A DNA stretch of 64,000 bases. Origin: Devosia naphthalenivorans. Lineage in GTDB: Bacteria; Pseudomonadota; Alphaproteobacteria; Rhizobiales; Devosiaceae. The notes under the pieces were generated by a model. That model saw only the letters and a program-made list of their open reading frames with translations, ran no database searches and was not told the DNA's origin. Positions 33,045 through 41,313 of the stretch are shown here, piece after piece. The first letter of the stretch is position 1. Every line of letters begins with the position of its first letter. The position numbers were made by a program, and so were the translations under genes. The stretch spans positions 62,001 to 126,000 of the forward strand of contig NZ_PYVW01000007.1 of the NCBI RefSeq assembly GCF_003056355.1. Direction: 5' to 3'.

Positions 33045-34316
33045 CTAAACGGCGGCGAGCGCCTGCTCGATATCGGCGATGATGTCGTCGATGTGTTCGA
33101 TGCCGATGGACAGGCGCACGAGGTCTTCCGAGACGCCCGCCTTTGCCAGTTCCTCGGGGTTGAGCTGGCGGTGCGTGGTGGACGCGGGGTGTGCCGCCAG
33201 CGATTTGGCGTCGCCGATATTGACGAGCCGCAGGATCATCTTGAGGTTGTCGATGAAGACGCCGCCAGCCTCGCGGCCGCCCTTGATACCGAAGCTCAGG
33301 ATGCCCGAGGCCTTGCCCTTGGTGATCTTCTGGGCCACCGCATGGAAGCGGCTATCGGGGAGGGCGGCGTAGTTCACCCAGCTCACCTTGGGGTGGGTGC
33401 TCAGATACTCGGCGGCCTTGAGCGCGTTGTCGCAGTGCCGCTCCATGCGCAGGCCGAGCGTTTCCAGGCCCTGCAGGATCAGGAAGGCGTTGAACGGGGA
33501 GAGCGCCGCGCCGGTATTGCGCAGGGGCACCACGCGGGCGCGGCCGATAAAGGCGGCAGCACCGAGCGCCTCGGTATAGACGACGCCATGATAGGAGGGA
33601 TCGGCTTCGTTGAGGATCGGGAAGCGATCCTTGTTGGCCACCCAGTCGAATTTGCCGGAATCTACGATGATGCCGCCGATGGAGGTGCCATGCCCGCCGA
33701 TATATTTGGTGAGCGCGTGGACGACGATGTCGGCGCCGAAATCGAATGGCCGGCACAGATAGGGCGTGGCCACCGTGTTGTCGACGATGACCGGAACGCC
33801 GTGGCGATGGGCGATTTCGGCGATGCGCTGGATATCCACCACGTTGCCCAGCGGATTGCCGATCGATTCAAGGAAGACCGCCTTGGTCTTGCCATCGATC
33901 AGCTTCTCGAAACCTTCGAAATCATCGAACCCGACCATGCGAACTTCGATGCCCTGGCGGGGGAAGGTGTGCATGAAGAGATTATAGGTGCCGCCATAAA
34001 GCTGGGAGATGGAGACGATGTTGTCGCCCACTTCGGCAATGGTCTGGATCGCGTAGGTGATCGCGGACATGCCCGAAGCGACGGCCAATGCGCCGACCCC
34101 GCCCTCCATCTCGGCGATGCGCGCTTCGAGCACGGCCGTGGTGGGGTTCATGATGCGGGTGTAGATGTTGCCCGCCACCTTGAGATCGAACAGGTCCGCA
34201 CCGTGCTGGGTGTCGTCGAACGTGTACGACGTGGTCTGGTAGATCGGCACCGCAGCCGCCTTGGTGGTGGCTTCCGATGTGTAGCCATGGTGCAGGGCTA
34301 AAGATTCAAGCTTCAA
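33045..34316 (-). CDS. metY: O-acetylhomoserine sulfhydrylase (aminocarboxypropyltransferase)
   Basis: A 423-residue PLP enzyme of the Cys/Met metabolism family, the length typical for O-acetylhomoserine sulfhydrylase. It would make homocysteine from O-acetylhomoserine and sulfide. Visible features: [38 protein letters not shown], the substrate loop [12 protein letters not shown] and the PLP-lysine region [20 protein letters not shown]. The start is TTG at 34316 ([11 protein letters not shown] follows) with GGAGG five bases upstream; the frame is open 53 codons further but without similarity. No SAM riboswitch was found upstream. Confidence 0.9.
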   Translation of the reverse strand: MKLESLALHHGYTSEATTKAAAVPIYQTTSYTFDDTQHGADLFDLKVAGNIYTRIMNPTTAVLEARIAEMEGGVGALAVASGMSAITYAIQTIAEVGDNIVSISQLYGGTYNLFMHTFPRQGIEVRMVGFDDFEGFEKLIDGKTKAVFLESIGNPLGNVVDIQRIAEIAHRHGVPVIVDNTVATPYLCRPFDFGADIVVHALTKYIGGHGTSIGGIIVDSGKFDWVANKDRFPILNEADPSYHGVVYTEALGAAAFIGRARVVPLRNTGAALSPFNAFLILQGLETLGLRMERHCDNALKAAEYLSTHPKVSWVNYAALPDSRFHAVAQKITKGKASGILSFGIKGGREAGGVFIDNLKMILRLVNIGDAKSLAAHPASTTHRQLNPEELAKAGVSEDLVRLSIGIEHIDDIIADIEQALAAV

Positions 34317-34506
34317 GGCGTCCTCCGCTTGGCGGCTTATGGGATTGGTGTGCCGCCATGGTGTTAGCTCAATCGACCACAGCTTCAGCCCGGGTGCAAC
34401 ATTGCAGGGGGAACAGGCTTGCTCGTGGCGCTGCCGGGGAGAAACAGTCGTCCCCGGAGCGGTGAAAATGGGCAAGGTTGCAGCGGACCACGGCTGAAGA
34501 GCCCCG

Positions 34507-34552
34507 GTGCCACGACCTCGTCCTTCGACGGGCTCAGGATGAGATCTACTGG
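34507..34552. repeat. Dispersed 46-bp repeat, copy 1
   Basis: This 46-bp stretch matches 45933-45978 at 43 of 46 positions. It contains an imperfect hairpin, CCTC-g-TCCT against AGGA-t-GAG. It lies in the gap between metY and the first rnk-like gene. Confidence 0.85.
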
Positions 34553-34575
34553 GTAAATCCCATCCCGCCGCCGTT

Positions 34576-34968
34576 CTAGGTTCGGTTGCTGACTGACAGG
34601 ACCTTCACTTCATGGGTCGCCCCGTCGCGGTCGGTCCAGTGCATGGACTGTCCGGAACGCAGGCCAAGCAATGCCGTGCCGATCGGGGAGAAGATGGAGA
34701 TGCCGTCTTTTCCGTCATCCTGGGGATAGGCAAGGCGCAGCACTTGCGGCTTTCCGCTGCCGATGCTGGCGACAATGGTCGACTCCATCCTGATCACGTC
34801 GGAGGGCAGCAGCCGGTCGTCGACGACCCTGGCGCGACCGAGCTCATAGAGCAGGTCGTCGGCGGCGTCGGCGGTATGGCCTGTGCCGCCCATGGCGAGC
34901 ACCAGCAAATCATGGCGATCGGCTTCCCCAACGATGATCGAGGGAAGAATGGACCCGAAGAGCCCCAC
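34576..34968 (-). CDS. Rnk-like nucleoside diphosphate kinase regulator, copy 1
   Basis: A 130-residue protein of the Rnk type: a short N-terminal helical part ([20 protein letters not shown]) and a GreA/GreB C-terminal-like domain ([20 protein letters not shown], then [20 protein letters not shown]). Rnk binds RNA polymerase in E. coli. The start is GTG at 34968 with GGAG six bases upstream. The C-terminal [11 protein letters not shown] is the family hallmark, shared with the two genes upstream. It is the third in transcription order. Confidence 0.85.
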   Translation of the reverse strand: MGLFGSILPSIIVGEADRHDLLVLAMGGTGHTADAADDLLYELGRARVVDDRLLPSDVIRMESTIVASIGSGKPQVLRLAYPQDDGKDGISIFSPIGTALLGLRSGQSMHWTDRDGATHEVKVLSVSNRT

Positions 34969-35016
34969 TTTGTTCTCCTGTCAAAAGCATCACTACAACA
35001 ATCGGCGCGCAGCCGA

Positions 35017-35538
35017 TCAGGCGGCGCTTGGGCCCGGATCGTCGTCGAAACCCCGCTGGAACGGGCGTGCACTGGTGTGCGAAGCAGGCGTTGCTGGCGG
35101 CTCCATCTGCTGGCTCGACACGATTTTCAGGGCTGGCTTGAAGCGGTGCTGGGCCGGCTGGAAGGTTACGGCTTCAATATGCAATTGCTCGGTGCTGCCG
35201 TCCTTGCGCTGCACCTCGATGGCCTGGCCGACGGCTGCGCCAATCAGCGCCAGGCCACGAGGCGAGCCCAGCGAAAGCGTGAGGCCGTGGTCCTCTTCGC
35301 TGGGTTCGCCGATCAGAGTGCGCTCCTCGGGCTGAGCATCGCCGGCCCTGAACCGCACACGGCTATTGAGGGTTACGACATTGGCCGGAACATCGTTGGG
35401 GAACACCAGCGTAGCGGCCCCCAGCTTGCGCCGAATGATTTCCGTTGCGCCGGCGAAAGGTTCGCCATGACCTTGCGAGATGGCCTCGAGCAGCGCGAAA
35501 TCTTTGGATGTTAGAACGACTGGAAGCTGGTCTGACAT
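35017..35538 (-). CDS. Rnk-like nucleoside diphosphate kinase regulator, copy 2 (divergent)
   Basis: A 173-residue member of the same family, more diverged. LTSKDFALLEAISQG begins the N-terminal part, VVTLNSRVRFRAGD starts the GreA/GreB-like domain, and GSPRGLALIGAAVGQAIEV replaces the usual [11 protein letters not shown] unique tail of about 45 residues (EPPATPASHTSARPFQRGFD) is Pro/Ala-rich. The ATG has GGAG six bases upstream. It is separated from copy 3 by a strong hairpin and from copy 1 by 48 bp. Confidence 0.8.
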   Translation of the reverse strand: MSDQLPVVLTSKDFALLEAISQGHGEPFAGATEIIRRKLGAATLVFPNDVPANVVTLNSRVRFRAGDAQPEERTLIGEPSEEDHGLTLSLGSPRGLALIGAAVGQAIEVQRKDGSTEQLHIEAVTFQPAQHRFKPALKIVSSQQMEPPATPASHTSARPFQRGFDDDPGPSAA

Positions 35539-35577
35539 AGGATACTCCGGGACGAAAAGGGTGTCTGGCTGGCAGGA

Positions 35578-35618
35578 CCCCTGACCCGGAGGCAGTTGAT
35601 GCCTTATCGGGTCAGGGG
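35578..35618. repeat. Strong hairpin between rnk-like genes
   Basis: CCCCTGACCCG (35578-35588) pairs with CGGGTCAGGGG (35608-35618), and AGGCA/TGCCT pair inside. No T-run follows on either strand, so it may stabilise or separate the transcripts rather than act as a classic terminator. Confidence 0.7.
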
Positions 35619-35666
35619 CGACGCGCTGCCTTGGGTTTGCCAGCTGACTGGAGGGAGGCCGCGCAT

Positions 35667-36080
35667 TCAGGCCTCCGCAGCTTCGTCGGCGTTCTGGATC
35701 ACCGACAGAACCGTCAACACGTTCTTGCGGCCATCGCGGGTTTCCCAGGTCATGGATTGGCCAGTCCGCAACCCGATCAGCGCGGCGCCGATGGGGGTGA
35801 GCACCGAGATCTTGCCCTGCGAGATATCTGCCTCCACCGGATAAACCAGCGTCACGTCCACTGACTCGTCCCGATCCGTGCGGTACTGCACGCGGGAGTG
35901 CATGCGCACGATATCGGCGGGCAGCTTCTTGTCGGGCACCACCTTGGCACGCTCCACCTCCGTCAGGAGGCTTTCGGCCGCCTGGCTGAGCGAGCCACCA
36001 CCACCGGCAGCCAGTGCCAGGAGTTGGGGATGCTCCGATTGGGCAATCGAGATTTGTGGCCTGAGATTATGAGTACGCAT
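35667..36080 (-). CDS. Rnk-like nucleoside diphosphate kinase regulator, copy 3
   Basis: A 137-residue protein, closest to the classic Rnk layout: ISIAQSEHPQLLALAAGGGG, ESLLTEVERAKVV, VRMHSRVQYRTDRDESVDVT, and ISVLTPIGAALIGLRTGQSM. ATG at 36080 has GGAG eight bases upstream; the open frame continues 24 codons upstream without similarity. It is the first gene of the rnk-like run in transcription direction. Confidence 0.85.
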   Translation of the reverse strand: MRTHNLRPQISIAQSEHPQLLALAAGGGGSLSQAAESLLTEVERAKVVPDKKLPADIVRMHSRVQYRTDRDESVDVTLVYPVEADISQGKISVLTPIGAALIGLRTGQSMTWETRDGRKNVLTVLSVIQNADEAAEA

Positions 36081-36544
36081 GATGTTTTCTCCGCGTGAAC
36101 AGCCGCAACCAAGCAGGCGAACGCTAGGGTTCAACTGATCGTGCGTGCTCAAATGATGTGTGTAAGTTCCCGTGCCCCTAAACCTGGCGCGCAGCGCACC
36201 CAGATTTAGGGCAACTATCCTTCGACCGGAGTGGCCCGGCGTGCAACCGCTTGGAGGATGATTGAAATCGGGTTCATGCTCTCAAGGTAGGGGCCACGAA
36301 AATAAAGTCAAGTCGGACCGGCGCCGGGCCCGATCGGAGCCGATACCCGGCGATGGCGGGCAATTGCGGGGCGGCGCGTTGTGCGCTATGGCAGGCGCAT
36401 GTGTAAGCACGCAGAGACCCTCTAGGACCTCGCTCCACGTCGGGCGAGGTGATCATCGAACCAGGCTGCCGGCAGGCGCGATGCTGCCCGCGGCCCAGTG
36501 TTTGTTCGTGTCCATGTGGACACTGATCGTGGGTTTCCATCCAA
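36081..36544. other. 464-bp intergenic region with an interrupted palindrome
   Basis: The main feature is a hairpin at 36176-36211: CCCTAAA pairs with TTTAGGG and, after one mismatch, CTGG pairs with CCAG. It could be an operator or RNA structure upstream of the rnk-like genes. No open frame here has a credible start or family. The right end is the leader of the YjhX-like gene. Confidence 0.5.
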
Positions 36545-36802
36545 TTGAATATCTCCAAACCGGAACAGCGAGTGCTGCATGCGCTCGCCCAGGGTGGCTG
36601 CATAAAGCCGCTCAAGGACCAGAAGGGCCGCATCGAAAACGTGGAATGCTTCAACCGCGAGGGCTGGCTGATGCCGCAATGCACCCTGCCTGTCTTCAAG
36701 AAACTGCGCAGCAAGGGCGCCATCATCTCGCGTGACGGCGCACCGTACCGCATCTCACGACGAGGGCTCGATCTGGTCCGCAGTCAGCTCGACAACAGAT
36801 GA
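36545..36802 (+). CDS. yjhX: YjhX family protein
   Basis: An 85-residue protein that matches E. coli YjhX over its whole length: [51 protein letters not shown]. YjhX has been described as the toxin of a YjhX-YjhQ pair. No acetyltransferase-like YjhQ partner is next to it here, so it is either solitary or has another role. The only start giving the family N-terminus (MNISKPEQR) is TTG at 36545. Confidence 0.88.
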   Translation: MNISKPEQRVLHALAQGGCIKPLKDQKGRIENVECFNREGWLMPQCTLPVFKKLRSKGAIISRDGAPYRISRRGLDLVRSQLDNR

Positions 36803-36984
36803 ACCTCTCGCGGCCGGAGCCTGGCTGCTGAGACTGAGGCGTTGGTAGAATAGAAAGCTATTCCCGTCGGGGCGCGTCGTGGAGTTGGGTTTTGCCTTAT
36901 CCGGCAGAGCTTTGGACCACCAGACGTCGCTTCGGCAGAGATAGAAGGGTAACATGCCGGCACTTACCTGCAGGAGTGTTTTGC

Positions 36985-37887
36985 ATGCGCCTCTCGTCTT
37001 TGCTGGCCGCCGCCGTGATGGTTGCGGTCCCTGTGTTTGCCCACGCGGCCGAAGTCACGCCGCTGGTTACCGCAGAGTGGCTGAAATCCCATGCAGGTGA
37101 CGAGAACCTCGTTATTCTCGATATCCGCGACGACATCGAAAAGACCGATCTGGGCGAGCTTCCCTTTATCGCTAATGCCGTCGTGGCGCCCTATGGGTCT
37201 GCCGGCTGGCGCACCGAAGTCGATGGCGTTCCCGGCCAGATTCCCGCCGAAGAGCAGATCGCCGGCCTGATCGGCGGCCTGGGCATTGACGGCGACGATC
37301 ACGTCGTGATCGTGCCCTGGGGCACGGATTCCTCGGAGTTCGGCGGCGCAACCCGCGTCTACTGGACCTTCAAATATCTCGGCCATGACGATGTTTCGAT
37401 CCTCGATGGCGGCTGGCGCCAGTATGACGCCCAAGGCGGCGAGCGCGTGGCAGAGGCAGTGACTCCCGAGGCTGTCGAATTCCCATACGAAGTGCAGCCG
37501 CAGCTGCGCACGACGACGGACCAGGTCGTCGCAGCGCTCGAAAGCGGCACCAAGCTGATCGATGGCCGCCCCAACGAGCAGTTTATCGGCCAGTCCAAGA
37601 GCCCCGTCGTTCGCGTTCCCGGCACCATTCCTGGTGCAGTGAACCTGCCGCACTCCTCGCTCTACAGCGGCGAATATGCCAGCTTTGCCCAGCCGGAAAC
37701 CGTCGCAACCTTGGTGAAAGATCTTGGCCTGGCTGAAGGCGAAGACAACATCGTCTTCTGCAACACCGGCCATTGGGCTTCGATCATCTGGTTCGGGCTC
37801 AGCGAAGTGGCCGGCAACAAGAATACTGCGATGTATGACGGCTCGATGGCCGAATGGGCTGCCGATCCGGCGCGTCCCATTCAGTAA
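36985..37887 (+). CDS. Periplasmic two-domain rhodanese (sulfurtransferase)
   Basis: A 300-residue exported sulfurtransferase. A signal peptide (MRLSSLLAAAVMVAVPVFAHA) is followed by two rhodanese domains. The first (VILDIRDDIEKTDLGELPFI) lacks an active cysteine. The second has the loop NIVFCNTGHWASIIW with Cys259. It could move sulfane sulfur from thiosulfate in the periplasm. The ATG at 36985 has AGGAG eight bases upstream. It is 96 bp before the YeeE/YedE gene, and together they look like a thiosulfate or persulfide handling unit. Confidence 0.88.
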   Translation: MRLSSLLAAAVMVAVPVFAHAAEVTPLVTAEWLKSHAGDENLVILDIRDDIEKTDLGELPFIANAVVAPYGSAGWRTEVDGVPGQIPAEEQIAGLIGGLGIDGDDHVVIVPWGTDSSEFGGATRVYWTFKYLGHDDVSILDGGWRQYDAQGGERVAEAVTPEAVEFPYEVQPQLRTTTDQVVAALESGTKLIDGRPNEQFIGQSKSPVVRVPGTIPGAVNLPHSSLYSGEYASFAQPETVATLVKDLGLAEGEDNIVFCNTGHWASIIWFGLSEVAGNKNTAMYDGSMAEWAADPARPIQ

Positions 37888-37983
37888 CACGGGCCAGCCA
37901 GGCACCACTAATCTGGTTTTGGGTGTTGCGCTTGATCGGCGCAGCATCCAAACCTTTTATGAACACAGCGATTTTCGAGAGCC

Positions 37984-39198
37984 ATGAGCGACCTTACTGC
38001 CGCCGCGCCAAAATTCCTGCCAGCGCCCAATGCCGACCGCGCCCCGCTTTTCGTTGCCGCGGCCATGCTTGTTGCTGGCTTCGCACTCATTACCTTGCTG
38101 GTCGATCTGCGGCAGGGCGCCCTGTTCCTGATCGGCGCGGCGCTCGGCGTAGCGCTTTACCATGGCTCCTTCGGCTTCACCGGCGGCTGGCGCCGCATGG
38201 TGGTGGAAAAGCGCGGACGTGGCCTGCGAGCGCAGATGCTGACCATCGGGGTCGCAGCCATAGCCATGATCCCGCTCGTGGCAGCCGGCAATATCGGCGG
38301 CCAGGCCATGGTCGGAGCGCTGGCCCCGGTCGGGCTGTCGGTGCTGATCGGCGCGGCCATGTTCGGCCTGGGCATGCAATTGGGCGGCGGATGCGGCTCG
38401 GGCACGTTGTTCACGGTGGGCGGGGGATCGTCCCGCATGCTGGTCACGCTCGTCTTCTTCATCGTCGGCGCGCTGGTCGGAACGGCGCATCTGCCGTTCT
38501 GGCTGCTCCAGCCATCGCTACCGCCCGTCAGCATCGGCGCTGAACTGGGCGTCGGTTTTGCCATCGCGGTGACCATCGCGGGCCTAGCGCTGGTGGCGCT
38601 GGTCTCGGCGCTGATCGAACGGCGTGTGCACGGCAATATCGAATCCGAACCTGCTCCGGTTCGTCCGGGCTGGACTTGGGTGTTGCGCGGCCCTTGGCCG
38701 TTGGTCGGGGCTGGTCTGATGCTGGCGCTATTGAATATCGCCACCCTGCTGCTCGCCGGGCATCCCTGGTCTATCACCTATGGTTTCGGCCTCTGGGGCG
38801 CCAAGATCGCGCAGACTGCCGGCGTCGACGTTGCCAGCTGGGAGTTCTGGACCTGGCCCGCACAGGCACAGGCCCTCAACTCCAGCGTATTGGCCGACAC
38901 GGTTTCGGTGATGGATTTCGGGCTGGTTCTGGGCGCTGCCCTGGCCGCCGCCATTGCCGGCAAATTCGCGCCCAAGGCCAAGATCCCGCTCGGCTCGCTG
39001 CTGGCGGCGGTGGTCGGCGGGCTGCTGATGGGCTATGGCGCACGCCTGTCCTTTGGCTGCAATATCGGCGCGCTGTTTTCGGGGATTGCGACGGGGAGCC
39101 TGCACGGCTGGCTGTGGTTTGCCGCCGCCTTTGTCGGCTCCATCGGGGGCGTCGCCCTGCGCCCCATGTTCGGCCTTGATGGGTTTGCCAAGAAATGA
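37984..39198 (+). CDS. YeeE/YedE family sulfur transport protein
   Basis: A 404-residue membrane protein with two YeeE/YedE repeats. Each repeat carries the conserved cysteine motif: GMQLGGGCGSGTLFTVGGGS (Cys137) and RLSFGCNIGALFSGIATGS (Cys359). The thiosulfate importer TsuA (YeeE) of this family passes the ion along such cysteines. The neighbouring exported rhodanese supports thiosulfate or sulfane sulfur as substrate. The next gene overlaps its stop by four bases (ATGA), so they form one operon. Confidence 0.88.
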   Translation: MSDLTAAAPKFLPAPNADRAPLFVAAAMLVAGFALITLLVDLRQGALFLIGAALGVALYHGSFGFTGGWRRMVVEKRGRGLRAQMLTIGVAAIAMIPLVAAGNIGGQAMVGALAPVGLSVLIGAAMFGLGMQLGGGCGSGTLFTVGGGSSRMLVTLVFFIVGALVGTAHLPFWLLQPSLPPVSIGAELGVGFAIAVTIAGLALVALVSALIERRVHGNIESEPAPVRPGWTWVLRGPWPLVGAGLMLALLNIATLLLAGHPWSITYGFGLWGAKIAQTAGVDVASWEFWTWPAQAQALNSSVLADTVSVMDFGLVLGAALAAAIAGKFAPKAKIPLGSLLAAVVGGLLMGYGARLSFGCNIGALFSGIATGSLHGWLWFAAAFVGSIGGVALRPMFGLDGFAKK

Positions 39199-39605
39199 GC
39201 GCACGCAACACTCTGCTTTTTGGCGCTGCATTGGCTGTTTCGACCGCCGCTATCGCCTATGACCATGTCACCAATCCGGTGCCGCCTCGCCCTACTTACG
39301 GCGGAACGACGGCCGCGTCCGGCACAGCGCCGTGCGCTGCGGCTCCCTGCGCTGCCGGGGCCGCACCATGTGCTGCTGGCGCAGTAGCGCTTGCACCGCC
39401 GCCGCCACCGCCCGCTGCGGCGCCTTGCGCTGCTGGAGCACCGCAACTGGCTGCGCCTCCGCCGCCACCGGCCACCCCAGCGGCCCAGGCAAAGCTCGCG
39501 CCTCCGCCGCCACCTGCCGCAAGCGCGCTGGCGGCACCGCCTCCACCACCCAAGGCCAAGCCTGCGGGTGAGGAAGCGCCCGATCTCGTGGTGAACGGGG
39601 GCTAG
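39195..39605 (+). CDS. Ala/Pro/Cys repeat protein of the sulfur operon
   Basis: A 136-residue protein, not recognised. An N-terminal hydrophobic segment (LLFGAALAVSTAAIAYD) may be a signal or anchor. The rest is low complexity: four APC units (APCAA and APCAAGA) and four runs of five or six prolines separated by Ala-rich spacers, ending EEAPDLVVNGG. The four evenly spaced cysteines next to a rhodanese and a sulfur transporter suggest a sulfur or metal carrier, but this is inference. The start overlaps the transporter stop, and the next gene starts directly after its stop. The reverse strand is also open here because of the composition. Confidence 0.6.
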   Translation: MSARNTLLFGAALAVSTAAIAYDHVTNPVPPRPTYGGTTAASGTAPCAAAPCAAGAAPCAAGAVALAPPPPPPAAAPCAAGAPQLAAPPPPPATPAAQAKLAPPPPPAASALAAPPPPPKAKPAGEEAPDLVVNGG

Positions 39606-40193
39606 ATGAGCGAGCAGGCACTGGCCGAAATCGCCTTCTGTGAAGCAGTCCTCGCCAAGGGCGGGCTCAATGTGCTGAGCGAGACGTTCCAGGGCGTCTC
39701 CTCCATCGAGGCGTGGGATCACTATCCTCCCGGCGACGTGTTCGACCCGGCCAGCAATTCGCAGTGGTTCTATCATTGCCACCCTGCTGCCGAGGGCTCT
39801 GCCGAACACGGGCATTTCCATTGCTTCCTGCGGCCGCAGGGCGCCAATGGTCCCATTCATCATCTGGTTGCGATCGGCGTGGACGCCAATGGGCGGCTGT
39901 TGCGCCTGTTCACGGTCAACCAATGGGTGGTGGGAGATGATTGGGCCGATGCGGAGACGTTGATTGGTCTAGCGTCACGCTTCGATATGCAGATGCCGCG
40001 GCCGTCCTATCTGGTGAACCGCTGGCTCACGGCCGTTTTTGCTGCCTATGAGCCGCAGATCGTCGATTTGTTGCGCGAGCGGGACCGCGTGTTGGCGGCG
40101 GCTGGGGGCGGCGTATCCGAGGACCGTAGCCTCGAAGTGCTGTCGGAATTCATCGTCCCCGCACAGCCCGCTACGCCGAACCCCGCTGGATAA
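39606..40193 (+). CDS. DUF6969-like protein
   Basis: A 195-residue soluble protein. It contains AWDHYPPGDVFDPASNSQWF and YHCHPAAEGSAEHGHFHCF, a His/Cys-rich stretch like that of the DUF6969 family, which I recall only by pattern. The many histidines (HCHP, EHGHFHC) could bind metal. No reaction is known. It is the last gene of the sulfur operon and overlaps the end of the convergent LacI gene by 23 bp. Confidence 0.6.
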   Translation: MSEQALAEIAFCEAVLAKGGLNVLSETFQGVSSIEAWDHYPPGDVFDPASNSQWFYHCHPAAEGSAEHGHFHCFLRPQGANGPIHHLVAIGVDANGRLLRLFTVNQWVVGDDWADAETLIGLASRFDMQMPRPSYLVNRWLTAVFAAYEPQIVDLLRERDRVLAAAGGGVSEDRSLEVLSEFIVPAQPATPNPAG

Positions 40194-41190
40194 ACTCGAA
40201 CCCGACATCGTGGACCGCGTTGGACGGGCCGATTTTGGCAAAGCCCGCCAATAGTGCTTGTGCCGCCTGCTTGCCCAGTACCTGCCGGTCGATGCGCACG
40301 GTGGTTAGTGGTGGATGGGTTTGGGCCGCAAAATCCTGATCGCCGAAGCCGATCACCGCGAGATCGCCAGGAACCGAGAGGCCCTGCGCACCAGCCTCGA
40401 CCAGGGCGCCATGCGCGAACTGGTCCGAACTGCAAAACAGCACCGTTCTTGCAGGCAGGTCCTGCTGCAGCAGTTGGACCACCGCTTCGCGACCCAGGCC
40501 GAGCGTGGCCGAGCGGTCGAAATCGATCTGTTGCACGGCAATGCCACTGCGCTTGCCGAAATGCCGTGCAAAGGCATCGCGCCGGCGCTGCGCACGCTCG
40601 TCCCCGGCCGTGATGGTAGCTGCATGCAGATAACCCGCGCTTAGTGCGAAGTCGGCCGCCGCAATAGCGGCATCCACATGCGAAAAGCCGACGCAGCGAT
40701 CGATCGGCGTTTCGGAAATGTCCCAGATTTCGACGACGGGAATACCGGCGTTCAGCAGCATGCGACGCGCACCCGGACTATGCCTCACGCCCGTCAGCAG
40801 GATTGCATCCGGCCGTCGCGACAGATGGGTGGCGATGGCTTTTTCCTCGCGTTCCGGGTCGTAACCGGTTTCCGAAAGCATGATCTGGTAGCCATGCCCC
40901 CACATGATCTCCGAAAAGGCGTGCAGCATGCTGGCATAGACGATGTTGGTCACCGACGGTACGAGCGCCGCAACAAGGTTGCTCTTGCTCGATGCCAGCG
41001 CGCCCGCCAGCGCATTAGGCACAAAGCCGGTGCGCGCGATGGCGTCATGGATCCGCTGCAGGGTTTCCGCAGAAACCTTGGAGGGCGACGAGAGCGCCCG
41101 CGACACCGTCACCTGCGACACGCCCGCCAGGCGTCCGACATCCGCCATGGTCACCCCACGTTTCGGTGGATCCTCATTGCGGTCGGTCAT
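40171..41190 (-). CDS. LacI family transcriptional regulator
   Basis: A 339-residue repressor. The N-terminal helix-turn-helix and hinge are VTMADVGRLAGVSQVTVSRA and ARTGFVPNALAGALASSKS. The rest is a periplasmic-binding-protein fold that would bind a sugar or sugar acid (NIVYASMLHAFSEIMWGHGY and VIGFGDQDFAAQTHPPLTTV). The sequence suits the GntR/IdnR group of sugar-acid regulators. It is divergent from the dehydratase operon, and the intergenic region has two operator-like palindromes. The start is ATG at 41190; the ribosome-binding site is weak. Confidence 0.9.
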   Translation of the reverse strand: MTDRNEDPPKRGVTMADVGRLAGVSQVTVSRALSSPSKVSAETLQRIHDAIARTGFVPNALAGALASSKSNLVAALVPSVTNIVYASMLHAFSEIMWGHGYQIMLSETGYDPEREEKAIATHLSRRPDAILLTGVRHSPGARRMLLNAGIPVVEIWDISETPIDRCVGFSHVDAAIAAADFALSAGYLHAATITAGDERAQRRRDAFARHFGKRSGIAVQQIDFDRSATLGLGREAVVQLLQQDLPARTVLFCSSDQFAHGALVEAGAQGLSVPGDLAVIGFGDQDFAAQTHPPLTTVRIDRQVLGKQAAQALLAGFAKIGPSNAVHDVGFEFIQRGSA

Positions 41191-41207
41191 TGCGGATGGC
41201 GCCTCAT

Positions 41208-41223
41208 ATACATGCGCTAACAT
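41208..41223. promoter_or_regulatory. Candidate second LacI operator
   Basis: ATACATGCGCTAACAT matches the perfect palindrome at 41276 at 12 of 16 positions. It lies 18 bp upstream of the lacI-type start, 68 bp centre to centre from the first operator, a spacing that would allow looping or autoregulation. Confidence 0.5.
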
Positions 41224-41262
41224 GGTGGCAGCTTTAGATGCAATGGCAGCGGGGGAGAGTGG

Positions 41263-41292
41263 TTGACCTGCGTTAATGTATGCGCATACATA
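41263..41292 (+). promoter_or_regulatory. Promoter of the sugar-acid operon with overlapping operator
   Basis: -35 TTGACC (41263-41268), 18-bp spacer, -10 TACATA (41287-41292). The 16-bp perfect palindrome ATGTATGCGCATACAT (41276-41291), with the central CG typical of LacI operators, overlaps the -10, as expected for direct repression. The dehydratase start is 21 bp further. Confidence 0.7.
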
Positions 41293-41313
41293 AGCGCCGG
41301 AGGAGAAGCCGAT

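Noticed and set aside
34317-34506. Possible SAM-II riboswitch before metY
   Set aside because: The leader has GATTGAGC, which recalls part of the SAM-II loop, but the required P1 pairing and the conserved 3' pseudoknot strand are missing.
39292-39621. Reverse-strand Ala/Gly protein opposite the Pro/Cys repeat gene
   Set aside because: Low-complexity antisense frame. The plus-strand frame is coupled by ATGA overlap to the upstream gene and abuts the downstream one.
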